A stretch of 64,000 nucleotides of DNA from Mesorhizobium jarvisii (GTDB taxonomy: Bacteria; Pseudomonadota; Alphaproteobacteria; Rhizobiales; Rhizobiaceae). Shown in pieces: positions 25,570 through 34,216 of the stretch. The notes under the pieces were generated by a model. That model was not told the origin of the DNA. It did not search any database and saw nothing but the letters and a program-made list of their open reading frames with translations. Numbering within the stretch: position 1 is the first letter of the stretch; every line of letters starts with the position of its first letter. Both the position numbers and the translations under genes were made by a program. The stretch is taken from contig NZ_QZXA01000001.1 of assembly GCF_003601985.1 (NCBI RefSeq), forward strand, positions 1-64,000, written 5' to 3'.

Positions 25570-25998
25570 ATGACGACCACGATCCAGACGATCCGCGACG
25601 ACTTCTCCTTCCTTGACGAATGGGAGGACCGCTATCGTTACGTCATCGAGCTCGGCGAGGCGCTGCCTCCCTTTCCCGATGAAGAGCGCAATGCCGCCAA
25701 CAAGGTCCCGGGTTGCGTCAGCCAGGTCTGGCTGACCACCGAACAGGGACCGGGCAGCGATCCGGTCGTCACTTTCACGGGGGATTCGGACGCCCATATC
25801 GTGCGCGGTCTGGTCGCGATCATGCTGGCGCTGTTTTCCGGACGGACCGCCAGCGAAATCCAGAAAACCGATGCGGAAGCCACGCTGAAGGCACTCGGCC
25901 TGGACGAGCACCTGTCGCCGCAGCGCGCCAATGGCCTTCGCTCGATGGTCAAGCGCATCAAGCGCGATGCCGAGATGGCACTCAAGCAGACCGCCTGA
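25570..25998 (+). CDS. sufE: SufE-family Fe-S assembly sulfur acceptor
   Basis: A 142-residue SufE protein. It accepts sulfur from the cysteine desulfurase SufS and passes it to the SufBCD scaffold in the cytosol. Family marks are DEWEDRYRYVIELGEALPPFP near residues 14-33 and the sulfur-acceptor Cys in NKVPGCVSQVWL near residue 52. The full usual length is present. It is not next to other suf genes here. Confidence 0.93.
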   Translation: MTTTIQTIRDDFSFLDEWEDRYRYVIELGEALPPFPDEERNAANKVPGCVSQVWLTTEQGPGSDPVVTFTGDSDAHIVRGLVAIMLALFSGRTASEIQKTDAEATLKALGLDEHLSPQRANGLRSMVKRIKRDAEMALKQTA

Positions 25999-26030
25999 CG
26001 CCCTCCGGCCAGCCTGTTCCCCAAAATCAA

Positions 26031-26050
26031 ACGGCGCCCAAAGGCGCCGT
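26031..26050. terminator. convergent terminator between sufE and mucR-like genes
   Basis: A perfect 8-bp hairpin (ACGGCGCC, loop CAAA, GGCGCCGT) lies between the convergent sufE and MucR-family genes. On the minus strand it is followed by TTGATTTTGG, which suits termination of the MucR transcript. Confidence 0.55.
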
Positions 26051-26080
26051 CGATGTCGGGTCGACCTGAGGGAACAGCGA

Positions 26081-26506
26081 CTACCGCGCCTTGCGCTTGC
26101 GGCCAAGGCCCATCTTCTTGGCGAGCTGGGAGCGGGCTGCCGCATAGTTCGGAGCAACCATCGGATAGCTCGGGTCGAGATTCCACTTTTCGCGATACTG
26201 CTCCGGCGTAAGATCATAGTGGGTCATCAGGTGACGCTTGAGCGACTTGAACTTCTTGCCGTCTTCAAGGCAGACAATGTAGTCGTCATGAACCGAGCGC
26301 TTCGGGTTGACAGCCGGCTTCTGCTTGTCGGCGGGGGGCTGTTCGGCGGTTCCGCCCACACGCCCGAGAGCGGCATGGACATCGGATATGAGGTTCGGCA
26401 ATTCGCCGACCGGCACGGGGTTGTTGCTGACATAGGCGGCCACCACATCGGCGGTCAGCTCGATCAGCGCATCGTTGTTTCTGGAAGGTGTTTCGACAAT
26501 ATCCAT
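26081..26506 (-). CDS. MucR/Ros-family zinc-finger regulator
   Basis: A 141-residue regulator of the MucR/Ros family. It has an N-terminal oligomerisation helix region ([18 protein letters not shown]), a single zinc-finger region ([32 protein letters not shown], about residues 75-107, reported in segments) and the usual C-terminal [13 protein letters not shown] tail. Proteins of this family silence AT-rich promoters and control exopolysaccharide, motility and symbiosis genes. The ATG at 26506 fits the family N-terminus. The long AT-rich upstream region suits autoregulation. Confidence 0.92.
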   Translation of the reverse strand: MDIVETPSRNNDALIELTADVVAAYVSNNPVPVGELPNLISDVHAALGRVGGTAEQPPADKQKPAVNPKRSVHDDYIVCLEDGKKFKSLKRHLMTHYDLTPEQYREKWNLDPSYPMVAPNYAAARSQLAKKMGLGRKRKAR

Positions 26507-26934
26507 GGTCTTCAGGCCCCAACAAGAGTTACGTCGATATGCGCCCTTTTTTACAGGCAGGGCATCGCACGAATTTTGAGCAGGTAGTGTTTCTACGATT
26601 CGTGTCGTGGGCACATCAATGCGACCATGGAGCAAGTAAGTCAATTCGCCCTTTGCATTATATTTAGGAAATCTGATCAACTATTCGCCAGTCAGCTTCA
26701 ATCTTTCGTGCATCATGTAATTTTTCGATATTTCGTTCGCCAAACCGGCACTGCCTGACGTTAGGTCAGCTGATCGTTACATTCGCGATAACTCACAAAG
26801 CAATTCTCAATGCTCTGGTTTGCTTTGTCAGGGCGCCGTCAATCTTGGTTGTTCACAACTTTGCACAAAACCATAGGTTGCCGCTCATCTTTTCGCAGAC
26901 AACGAGGCGACCTGTCCCACCGGCCGCATCACAA
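26507..26934. other. intergenic region upstream of the MucR-family gene
   Basis: A 428-base gap, clearly more AT-rich than its surroundings between about 26520 and 26880. I see no gene or RNA in it. Low GC is typical of MucR/Ros-regulated promoters, including their own. Confidence 0.5.
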
Positions 26935-27323
26935 TCAATCGACGACCGTCAAGCAATACGGGGTGATGTACTTCCCATAGGCCCGGCCGGTGACGAAAGC
27001 GCCGTTTTTGGCCGGGTCGTGCCAGACCTCAGACCAGCGATAGCGAACCGTCTGGTGTTGCTTCCATGCCGGCTGATTGGCGATGTCGAGCCGGTTTACG
27101 CCGCCGGTGCATCGCCCGGTATCTGCAGGACGGTGCCGTTCGGGTATGCGGCCTGCTTCTGGGAGGTGCCGGACGGATACTTGCGCACGTTGAGCGTGTC
27201 GCCGAACGGCACATTGGCCACTTGCCAAGCCGCGAATACGGTCGCATGAGACTGGCCGGCAAAGACCAGAGTCAGCGAAGCGACGGCGAAAGTCGCAGCG
27301 ATCCGAGATCGAATAGTCATCAT
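26935..27323 (-). pseudogene. SH3-like exported protein, frameshifted
   Basis: The N-terminal part (from ATG 27323) has a signal peptide (MMTIRSRIAATFAVASLTLV) and the SH3-like stretch FGDTLNVRKYPSG. It then runs into a stop at 27096 after VLQIPGDAPAA. The missing second half is readable one frame over, from about 27120 to a stop at 26935 (GRCTGGVNRLDIANQPAWKQ, then RYRWSEVWHDP and GRAYGKYITPY). A single-base deletion near 27120, where CAG-AT-ACC would become CAG-ATN-ACC, restores one continuous SH3-type protein of about 129 residues. It is either a recent pseudogene or a sequencing error. Confidence 0.75.
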
Positions 27324-27434
27324 CTTCCTCCCGACCCACCTCATGGAGCCGACACCACCTCTAGGTTACGGCCCTTGAACCCACCCTGATCGGCGTGTTC
27401 ACTCATCATTCAAGATATTCCCAAGCGAGACGCA

Positions 27435-29558
27435 ATGACCAAGACTTCCGGATTTCCGATCGTCAGCCCGCCGACACCGCAGAAGCGGCCGGTTTTCGAC
27501 ACGCATCACGGCATCACGCGAACCGATGAATATGCCTGGCTGCGGGCCGACAACTGGCAGGAGATGTTTCGGGACCCGTCCCTGCTCGATGCGGGCATCC
27601 GCGCCGAACTCGAAGCCGAGAATGCCTACCAGTCGAAGCTGATGGCCGACACTTCAGACCTGCGGAAGCAGCTTTTCAAGGAGATGAAGGGCCGCATCAA
27701 GGAAGACGATTCTTCCGTTCCGATGAAGGACGGGCCCTATGCCTATGGATCTTCTTTCAAGCTCGGCGGCGAGCAGCCGCGCTATTTCCGCATGCCGCGC
27801 GACGGCGGAACCGAGCAGATCCTGCTCGACGGCGACCTCGAGGCGGAAGGCAAGGCGTATTTCCGGCTCGGCGGTGTCGACCATTCGGCTGATCACCGCA
27901 GGCTGTTGTGGGCCTTCGACGACAAGGGGTCCGAGTTCTACACGTTGTGCGTGCGCGACCTTGCCGATGGCAAGGACCTGGCGGACCAGATTCCCGCGAC
28001 AGGCGGCTCGGGCGTATGGGACGCGGGCAATGACGGATTCTTCTACACGCGTCTCGACCCCAACCACCGGCCCTCGAAAGTGCTGTTCCACGCGCTTGGA
28101 CAAGACCCTGGAACCGACCGCCTGATCTATGAGGAAACCGATCCCGGCTTCTTCATGAATGTCGACGGCACCCGCGACAACCAATGGATCATGATCGGCA
28201 TCAACGACCACGAGACCTCGGAATATCGGCTGCTGAGCGCCAGCGATCCGTTTGCCGAACCCAGGCTGGTTTGTGCGCGCGAGACCGGCCTTCAATATGA
28301 GCTGGAGGAAGGCGGCGACATCTTCTTCATCCTGACCAATGCGGACGGCGCCAAGGACTTCAAGATCATGACGGCGCCGGCAAGCGATCCGGTCCGCGCC
28401 AACTGGCAGGAGCTGGTGCCGCATGAACCGGGCCGGCTGATCCTGTCGGTGATCGGCTTCAAGGACCATATGGTCCGGCTTGAGCGCAAGGAGGGCCTGC
28501 CGCGCATTGTCGTGCGCGACCGCACCAGTGGCGAAGAGCATCTTCTGTCTCTCGATGAGGAGGCTTTCTCGCTCGGCCTGTCGGGCTCCTATGAATACGA
28601 CACCGAGATCATGCGCTTTTCCTATTCGTCGATGACGACGCCGGCGCAGGTGTTCGACTACAATATGCGCACTCGCGAACGTGTGCTGCTCAAGACCCAG
28701 GAAGTTCCGGCCGGTCATGATGCGGACCATTATGTCACCAGGCGGCTGATGGCGCCCGCCGCCGACGGCGAGCTGGTGCCGATCTCGCTTCTGCACCATC
28801 GCGACACGCCGCTCGATGGATCAGCACCTTGCCTGCTTTACGGCTACGGCTCGTACGGCATCACCGTGCCGGCGGCCTTCAACACCAACTGCCTGTCGCT
28901 GGTCGACCGCGGCTTCGTCTACGCCATCGCTCATGTGCGCGGCGGCAAGGACAAGGGCTACGGCTGGTACAATGACGGCAAGCGGGCGCACAAGATGAAC
29001 ACGTTTACGGATTTCATCGCCTGTGCGCGCCACCTCGTTGCCGAGCGCTATAGCGCGCATGACCGCATGGTCGCGCAAGGCGGCTCGGCCGGCGGCATGC
29101 TGATGGGCGCCATCGCCAATATGGCGCCGGACTGCTTCGGCGGCATCGTCGCCGAGGTTCCCTTCGTCGACGTGCTCACCACCATGCTCGACGCGACCTT
29201 GCCGCTGACACCGCCGGAATGGCCGGAATGGGGCAATCCGGTCGCGTCGGCCGACGACTACCGCACCATCGCCGCTTACTCGCCTTACGACAATGTCGCG
29301 GCCCTCGACTATCCGCCGATCCTGGCGCTCGCCGGCCTCACCGACCCGCGCGTCACCTATTGGGAGCCGGCCAAATGGGTCGCACGGCTGCGCGACCGCA
29401 AGATCGGCGACAATCCGGTGCTGTTCAAGATCAACATGGATTCCGGCCATGCCGGCGCGTCCGGCCGATTTTCAAGGCTGGAGGAGATCGCCTATACCTA
29501 TTCCTTCGCGCTGAAGGTTACAGGCAAGGCGCAGCTTATTCAGGAGACCCTCCGATGA
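27435..29558 (+). CDS. oligopeptidase B / prolyl oligopeptidase family S9 peptidase
   Basis: A 707-residue cytosolic serine peptidase. The N-terminal beta-propeller spans about residues 75-430 and the alpha/beta-hydrolase domain follows. The catalytic Ser is in AQGGSAGGMLMG (near residue 554), the Asp in GLTDPRVTYWEP (near 638) and the His in MDSGHAGASGRF (near 673). Oligopeptidase B cleaves short peptides after basic residues. It overlaps the LysE-type exporter gene by 4 bases (ATGA), so peptide breakdown and amino acid export may be coexpressed. Confidence 0.93.
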   Translation: MTKTSGFPIVSPPTPQKRPVFDTHHGITRTDEYAWLRADNWQEMFRDPSLLDAGIRAELEAENAYQSKLMADTSDLRKQLFKEMKGRIKEDDSSVPMKDGPYAYGSSFKLGGEQPRYFRMPRDGGTEQILLDGDLEAEGKAYFRLGGVDHSADHRRLLWAFDDKGSEFYTLCVRDLADGKDLADQIPATGGSGVWDAGNDGFFYTRLDPNHRPSKVLFHALGQDPGTDRLIYEETDPGFFMNVDGTRDNQWIMIGINDHETSEYRLLSASDPFAEPRLVCARETGLQYELEEGGDIFFILTNADGAKDFKIMTAPASDPVRANWQELVPHEPGRLILSVIGFKDHMVRLERKEGLPRIVVRDRTSGEEHLLSLDEEAFSLGLSGSYEYDTEIMRFSYSSMTTPAQVFDYNMRTRERVLLKTQEVPAGHDADHYVTRRLMAPAADGELVPISLLHHRDTPLDGSAPCLLYGYGSYGITVPAAFNTNCLSLVDRGFVYAIAHVRGGKDKGYGWYNDGKRAHKMNTFTDFIACARHLVAERYSAHDRMVAQGGSAGGMLMGAIANMAPDCFGGIVAEVPFVDVLTTMLDATLPLTPPEWPEWGNPVASADDYRTIAAYSPYDNVAALDYPPILALAGLTDPRVTYWEPAKWVARLRDRKIGDNPVLFKINMDSGHAGASGRFSRLEEIAYTYSFALKVTGKAQLIQETLR

Positions 29559-30181
29559 TCGATCTGTCGACATTGATCGCCTACATCGCCGTCGTGCTCG
29601 GCTTTGTCTTTATTCCGGGTCCGGCCACGCTGCTGACGATCGCCCGGGCAACGAGTTCGGGAACGAAGGTCGGGATCGCGACCGGCGCCGGGATCGCGGC
29701 CGGCGACATTTTTCACACTGTCATGGCGATGCTCGGCATCTCGGCGATCATCGCCACCTCGGCGACGCTGTTCAGCATCGTAAAATATATCGGTGCGGCC
29801 TACCTCGTTTATCTCGGCATCCGCGCCATCATTGAGAAAACGCCGGCCGATCCCGCTGCCGGCGCGCTCGCGATCTCGGCTGACAAGGCGTTTCGGCAGG
29901 CCGTCCTGACCGAAGTGCTCAACCCCAAGACCGCACTGTTTTTCCTGGCATTCCTGCCTCAGTTCGTACGGCCCGAAGACGGAACGGTGATGCTTCAATT
30001 GGCCGTGCTGGGAATTGTCTTCGTCGTGCTCGGCCTTTTCAGCACGATCGTCTTTGCCGTGAGCGCCGGTCGCCTCGGCTCTTTCCTGCGCCGAAATCCG
30101 ACCGTGCTGAAATGGCAGGGCAAGGTTGTCGGCGGAATCTACTGTGCCTTGGGCGTGCGCCTGGCCTTGCAGCAACGCTGA
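29555..30181 (+). CDS. LysE/RhtB-family amino acid exporter
   Basis: A 208-residue inner-membrane protein with about six hydrophobic segments. The LysE-family marks are FIPGPATLLTIARATSSGTK near residues 18-37 and LTEVLNPKTALFFLAFLPQF near residues 117-136. The family exports amino acids or homoserine lactones. It starts within the stop codon of the peptidase gene, which suggests that it relieves amino acid excess arising from peptide hydrolysis. Confidence 0.9.
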   Translation: MIDLSTLIAYIAVVLGFVFIPGPATLLTIARATSSGTKVGIATGAGIAAGDIFHTVMAMLGISAIIATSATLFSIVKYIGAAYLVYLGIRAIIEKTPADPAAGALAISADKAFRQAVLTEVLNPKTALFFLAFLPQFVRPEDGTVMLQLAVLGIVFVVLGLFSTIVFAVSAGRLGSFLRRNPTVLKWQGKVVGGIYCALGVRLALQQR

Positions 30182-30331
30182 GGCTCCGGACAGCACGTTC
30201 ACTTTTGGGTTCAGCGATCATGACTTTTTGAATTCCGCATTGCTCATTTCCACTCGCAATTGCGATGGTCGCGCGTTACCCCTGCACGACTTTCCCGGGC
30301 GATGAAGCCCGCACGCGCACAAGGGTCCATT

Positions 30332-30721
30332 ATGCTGCTCGTCGACGTCTATCTCGACAAATCGCCGATCCAGGGCATCGGCGTCTTCGCCAAGCACCAC
30401 ATCCCCAAGGGCACGCTGATCTGGAAGCTCGACCCCCGCTTCGACCGGATCATCGACGTCGAGACCTATGAGGGCGAGAGCGGGCCGGTGAAGAACTATC
30501 TCGACCGCTATTCCTACCCGGACCGGCGCGATCCGGCCTATATCGTCTTCGAAGCCGACGACGCCCGCTACATGAACCATGACGACGAGCCGAATTGCGA
30601 TGTCTCGTCACCTGAGGAAACCTATGCCTTGCGCGACATCGCACCCGGCGAGGAACTGACCTGCAACTACAACCATTTCTTCGAGACGGGCTTCGATTTC
30701 CTCGGCGATCGGCACCTCTAG
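30332..30721 (+). CDS. SET-domain protein
   Basis: A 129-residue single-domain SET protein. Marks are VDVYLDKSPIQGIGVFA at the start, YMNHDDEPNC (the NHS/C-type knot, near residue 85) and PGEELTCNYNHFF near residues 107-119. SET domains transfer methyl groups from S-adenosylmethionine to lysines. The targets of bacterial members like this are mostly unknown. The start at 30332 fits the domain edge, though ATG 30302 is possible. Confidence 0.85.
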   Translation: MLLVDVYLDKSPIQGIGVFAKHHIPKGTLIWKLDPRFDRIIDVETYEGESGPVKNYLDRYSYPDRRDPAYIVFEADDARYMNHDDEPNCDVSSPEETYALRDIAPGEELTCNYNHFFETGFDFLGDRHL

Positions 30722-30750
30722 TCTGAAAATGGGCATGGCCCCTAGAAGCC

Positions 30751-30779
30751 GGGGCCGGAGACTTCGATTGCCCGGCCCC
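30751..30779 (+). terminator. hairpin after the SET gene
   Basis: GGGGCCGG (30751-30758) and CCGGCCCC (30772-30779) form an 8-bp stem with a 13-base loop, 29 bases after the stop codon. There is no T-run, so this is only a possible terminator. Confidence 0.35.
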
Positions 30780-30823
30780 TGTCTGGGCTGCTAGTTTGGG
30801 TCCTGATAAATTAGAGCCCAAAA

Positions 30824-31135
30824 ATGCTGCGGTCATTCGAGCAACTGCGCGACACGGCAAAGGCCGATCTTCTGATCGCGGCCGACGAGGAGCACGCGGC
30901 TTTGGCCGGCAGTGGCGCCTACGCGATGCCGTGGCACTGGCACGATTGCCTGATGTTCATCCTACCAAGCCATGGAACGGTCGAGCTCAAGCACGAAGAC
31001 CAGCGCGAAGGGACGTGGCTGTCGCAGGACCGGTTCGCCGTTGTGCCGCAGAACAGAGCGCATGAGACCCGCGCCGGGATTGGCGCGCATCGCCATGTCG
31101 CCATCTATGTCACCGGCGCCATTCTGCGCCGGTGA
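30824..31135 (+). pseudogene. truncated AraC-type regulator, cupin half only
   Basis: The 103 residues match the N-terminal cupin half of an AraC-family regulator (MPWHWHDCLMFILPSHGTVEL near residues 35-55, then VVPQNRAHETRAG). The protein stops right after YVTGAILRR, so the sensing domain is cut short and the DNA-binding AraC helix-turn-helix domains are absent. The stop codon is created inside a long inverted repeat that joins this gene to a headless beta-lactamase fragment. It is best read as the left side of a deletion scar. Confidence 0.7.
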
Positions 31136-31153
31136 CATAGATGGCGATGCGCG
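31084..31153. repeat. inverted repeat at the AraC/beta-lactamase junction
   Basis: Perfect 21-bp arms (31099-31119 and 31126-31146) around a 6-base centre CATTCT. The match continues outward (31084-31096 with 31141-31153) if an 8-base unit repeated in the left arm (CGCCATGT then CGCCAT) is looped out. The left arm is normal AraC-gene coding sequence, so the right arm looks like an inverted copy of it. Confidence 0.85.
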
Positions 31154-31868
31154 GGTCCGCGATGTCCTCGACATGCGGGTGAGCCTGGATTTCGAGGAGA
31201 TCTATCACGATCCGCGCGGCCCCTACGCGCGCTATCGCCGGGCCGGCCTGCTGGACCCCTCCGAACCCGGTGAGGAGCCCGAGACGGTCGTCGGCTTCAT
31301 CGCCGGGCTGAAAAAAGGCCGGGGGGACCACGGCGGCGTCTATCACTACGCCTCCCCCAACTCCGATGTTCTGGGCCTCGTCATCCAGGGCGCTTCCGGG
31401 CGGTGCTTTCCTGATCTTGCTTCGGAGCGCCTGTTTCAGCCGCTCGGCGCCAGGCAGGATGCCTATGTCACGGTCGATCGAGCCGGCACGCCGCGCACGG
31501 GCGGCGGCATCAACATGACGCCGCGCGATCTCGCGCGCATCGGCGAGATGATGCGGCAGGGCGGCGTCGCCAATGGACGCCGCATCGTCTCGCAGGCCTG
31601 GGTGAACGACACCACTACCGGCGGCTCTTCCAAGGCCTGGTCCGAAAGCACTTCCGCGAGCTGGCTGCCGAAAGGCCGTTACCACAACAAATGGTACCAG
31701 ACAGGCAACGGCGCCTTCTTCGCACTCGGCATTCATGGCCAGTGGCTCTATGTCGATCCCCGGGCAGAGATGGTCCTCGCAAAGTTTTCATCACAACCCG
31801 ATGCCATCGTCGACGACGCCAAGGATTTCAATCTCACTCTGTTCGACGCACTGGCAAAGATCGTCTGA
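31146..31868 (+). pseudogene. class C beta-lactamase-like serine hydrolase, N-terminus missing
   Basis: The reading frame holds about 240 residues of a beta-lactamase-family serine hydrolase: VRDVLDMRVSLDFEE near its start, the YASPNSDVLG (YxN) motif, TGGGINMTPRDLARIGEMM and a normal C-terminus (HGQWLYVDPRAEMVLAKFSS). The upstream part with the catalytic SxxK is absent, replaced by the inverted repeat and the AraC fragment. Without the nucleophile it cannot be active. It is convergent with the cytochrome gene. Confidence 0.75.
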
Positions 31869-31878
31869 GCCTGAACGC

Positions 31879-32829
31879 TCAATTCGCAGCCTGCTTGCGC
31901 GCGGGATAGCCGTTCGGGTGCGGCGGCACAGCTTTGAGATAGGCGGCGATCGCAGCCCGGTCCCCTGCTGTCAGCTCGGCCATGTTGCGCTGGACGTCGA
32001 CCATCGCGCCGCCAACGGAATCGAAATTGGGCGTGAAGCCGGTTTCGAGGTAGTTGGCGATGTCGGCTTCGGACCAGTCGGCGAGGCCGCCCTTGCCCGA
32101 TGTGATGTTGGGCACGATGCCCGAGCCCTCGGCCGCCACGGCCCCCGCCAGCCATTCGCCTTTCTTCGTCCCCCCTGCGAAGTTACGCGGCGTGTGGCAT
32201 TCGCCGCAGTGGCCCGGCCCCTCGACCAGATAGCGGCCGGACGCCACCGGATCGGGCGCGCCATCGGCCAAGGCAACAACAGGCTGGTCGCTGAGATAGA
32301 GGCGCTTCCACAAGCCGATGCCACGCCTGACGTTGAACGGGAACGCAAGCGAATTGCCCGGCGCCTTGCCGGCGACGGCGGGCAGCGTCTTCAGGAAGGC
32401 ATAGAGATCGGCAACGTCCGACGGCTTCATGCGGGCGTAGGACGCGTAGGGAAAGGCCGGATAGAAATGCTCGCCGGACGGTGAAACGCCCTTGAGCATG
32501 GCGTTGGCAAGGTCCTCGACCGACCATGCACCGATGCCGTCCTTGGGGTCTTGCGAAATGTTGGGCGGGACAAAGGTGCCGAACGGCGTCTTGAGTTGAA
32601 GACCACCGACCAGTTGAAGCCGAGCATCGCCCTGCGAACCCGGCTTCGCGTGGCAGGAGGTGCAACCGCCGGCGTAGAAAATGCGCTTGCCCTTGGTCGC
32701 GTCGCCCGGGCCGAGTTGCGCCAGGGCCGTCGCGTCCAGCTTGACCGGTGCCGACAGCAGCCAACCACCGACCGCGCCGACGCTGCCCAGAATGAGGGCC
32801 GCGCCGACAAGCTTCTTCAGCCATGCCAT
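31879..32829 (-). CDS. membrane-anchored diheme cytochrome c
   Basis: A 316-residue cytochrome c with an N-terminal membrane anchor (about residues 6-25) and two heme c sites, CTSCH near residue 56 and CGECH near residue 205. Met ligands are likely in the following segments. It resembles the cytochrome subunits of membrane dehydrogenases and should carry electrons in the periplasm. ATG 32829 is chosen over TTG 32838. It begins 9 bases after the cytochrome c' gene, so the two are probably cotranscribed. Confidence 0.87.
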   Translation of the reverse strand: MAWLKKLVGAALILGSVGAVGGWLLSAPVKLDATALAQLGPGDATKGKRIFYAGGCTSCHAKPGSQGDARLQLVGGLQLKTPFGTFVPPNISQDPKDGIGAWSVEDLANAMLKGVSPSGEHFYPAFPYASYARMKPSDVADLYAFLKTLPAVAGKAPGNSLAFPFNVRRGIGLWKRLYLSDQPVVALADGAPDPVASGRYLVEGPGHCGECHTPRNFAGGTKKGEWLAGAVAAEGSGIVPNITSGKGGLADWSEADIANYLETGFTPNFDSVGGAMVDVQRNMAELTAGDRAAIAAYLKAVPPHPNGYPARKQAAN

Positions 32830-32838
32830 GTCAGGCAA

Positions 32839-33276
32839 TCAGCCCTTCTTGATCCTGTAACCCTGATGGCAGGCGCCGCAATCCGAACCGATGGCGCCGA
32901 CTTGCGCTTTCAGCGCGTCGACATCGGCGGGAGCCGCCGCGACCGCGGCCTTGACGTTGGCGAGATACTTGTCCTCGGCGGCCTTGAAGCCGGCCGTGTC
33001 TTCCCAGATTTTCGGCCCCGCCGTGGTGTCGCCGGCATCGCTGCCTTTCGGGAACAAAGCGTCGACGTCGAACTTCTCGGCATTCACCTGCAGCGCCTGC
33101 AGCTGCGTCAGCACGGCAGTGGCATCAAAGGAGTCCTCGCCCTTGGCGACTTTCGCCAAGCCGCCGACGATCTTTCCGCGTTCCTTCATCAGAGCCTGCC
33201 GGTCGATGATCGGATCGGCAAAGGCCGCCGAACCGGCGAAGGCGAGCATTGAGATGGCGATGACAAGCTTTCTCAT
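32839..33276 (-). CDS. cytochrome c', class II
   Basis: A 145-residue periplasmic protein with a Sec signal peptide (cleavage after AFA near residue 20). It is a four-helix bundle with the heme-binding CGACH close to the C-terminus (near residue 133), the hallmark of class II cytochrome c'. Family members bind NO and protect against nitrosative stress. It sits between sodB and the diheme cytochrome gene, read in the same direction, behind the sodB terminator. Confidence 0.9.
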   Translation of the reverse strand: MRKLVIAISMLAFAGSAAFADPIIDRQALMKERGKIVGGLAKVAKGEDSFDATAVLTQLQALQVNAEKFDVDALFPKGSDAGDTTAGPKIWEDTAGFKAAEDKYLANVKAAVAAAPADVDALKAQVGAIGSDCGACHQGYRIKKG

Positions 33277-33392
33277 TCATTTGGCTCCGTGATGAAGGTA
33301 TTTGGGACACGACGTTAACGGATGCGGCGGACGGAATATTCCCTGTCCTCGGATGGTTTTTTCCGGGCCTTCGCAGCCACTGATATCGATAC

Positions 33393-33427
33393 GGAAAAAG
33401 AAAGGCCCCGGGATTGCCGGGGCCTTT
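33393..33427 (-). terminator. rho-independent terminator of sodB
   Basis: On the minus strand an 11-bp perfect stem (arms at 33417-33427 and 33401-33411, loop of 5) is followed by CTTTTTCC. It lies 12 bases after the sodB stop codon and is a textbook intrinsic terminator. Confidence 0.88.
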
Positions 33428-33438
33428 CTGACTGTCGA

Positions 33439-34038
33439 TCACTTCGCCTTTTCGTAAAGTTCCAGCACATGATCCCAGTTGATCAGGCTGTCGACGAAGG
33501 CCTCGAGATATTTCGGGCGGGCGTTGCGGTAGTCGATGTAATAGGAGTGTTCCCAGACGTCGACACCGAGGATCGGCGAGGCGCCATGAACGAGCGGGTT
33601 TTCGCCGTTCGGGGTCTTCGAGATCGCCAGCTTGCCGTCCTTGACCGAAACCCAGGCCCAGCCCGAACCGAACTGCGTCGTGCCGGCGGCGACAAAATCA
33701 GCCTTGAACTTGTCGTAGCCGCCGAGATCGCTGTCGAAGGCCTTCTGCAGCGCGCCCGGCAGCTTGTTGCCGCCGCCGCCCTTCTTCATCCACTTCCAGA
33801 AATGGATGTGATTGTAGTGCTGCGCGGCATTGTTGAAGAGACCTGCATTCTTGCCGAACGACTGCTTGACCACCTCTTCGACCGACAGATCACCCATTCC
33901 GGCCTCGGCAGCCAGCTTGTTGCCATTGTCGACATAGGCCTTGTGATGCTTGTCGTGGTGATATTCCAGCGTCTCTTTCGACATGTAAGGCTGCAAGGCC
34001 TCATAGTCGTAGGGCAGAGCGGGCAATTCAAAAGCCAT
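33439..34038 (-). CDS. sodB: superoxide dismutase, Fe/Mn type
   Basis: A 199-residue Fe/Mn superoxide dismutase that converts superoxide to hydrogen peroxide and oxygen in the cytosol. Metal ligands are in YHHDKHHKAYV (His near residue 27), QHYNHIHFW (His near 78) and GVDVWEHSYYIDYRN (Asp and His near 160-165). Length and motifs are standard. The gene has its own terminator and an unusual palindrome followed by Ts in its leader. Confidence 0.95.
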   Translation of the reverse strand: MAFELPALPYDYEALQPYMSKETLEYHHDKHHKAYVDNGNKLAAEAGMGDLSVEEVVKQSFGKNAGLFNNAAQHYNHIHFWKWMKKGGGGNKLPGALQKAFDSDLGGYDKFKADFVAAGTTQFGSGWAWVSVKDGKLAISKTPNGENPLVHGASPILGVDVWEHSYYIDYRNARPKYLEAFVDSLINWDHVLELYEKAK

Positions 34039-34057
34039 GGGTAGTACTCCCTCGTGG

Positions 34058-34083
34058 AAAAAATCCGGTATGGATACCGGATT
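34058..34083 (-). promoter_or_regulatory. palindrome plus T-tract in the sodB leader
   Basis: A perfect inverted repeat (arms AATCCGGTAT at 34062-34071 and ATACCGGATT at 34074-34083) lies 23 bases upstream of the sodB start codon. Read on the minus strand it is followed by a run of Ts, giving a terminator-like shape. It may be the ilvE-side terminator, an operator or an attenuator of sodB. Confidence 0.55.
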
Positions 34084-34152
34084 AAGATAGGACTGGATTG
34101 AGCTGGAACAACTCCGGAAGTGAAGCGCCGGTTCCCTTTCTAAGCGGGTTCC

Positions 34153-34175
34153 GGAAAACTGTCACACGGTTTTCC
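34153..34175. repeat. short inverted repeat between sodB and the aminotransferase gene
   Basis: GGAAAAC (34153-34159) and GTTTTCC (34169-34175) form a 7-bp stem with a 9-base loop, 42 bases after the aminotransferase stop codon. It resembles part of the mesorhizobial intergenic repeat at 21861-21980. Confidence 0.35.
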
Positions 34176-34216
34176 TGCGGCCAAGCGCGCAGCGACAAAA
34201 AGGCCGAAGCGGCGCG

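Noticed and set aside
31084..31153. The inverted repeat as a transcription terminator
   Set aside because: It has no T-run, lies in what was coding sequence on both sides and its left arm is ordinary AraC-gene sequence.
30824..31868. An insertion sequence as the cause of the AraC/beta-lactamase scar
   Set aside because: No transposase fragment, terminal inverted repeats of a known family or target-site duplication is visible. The inverted arm is a copy of local coding sequence.
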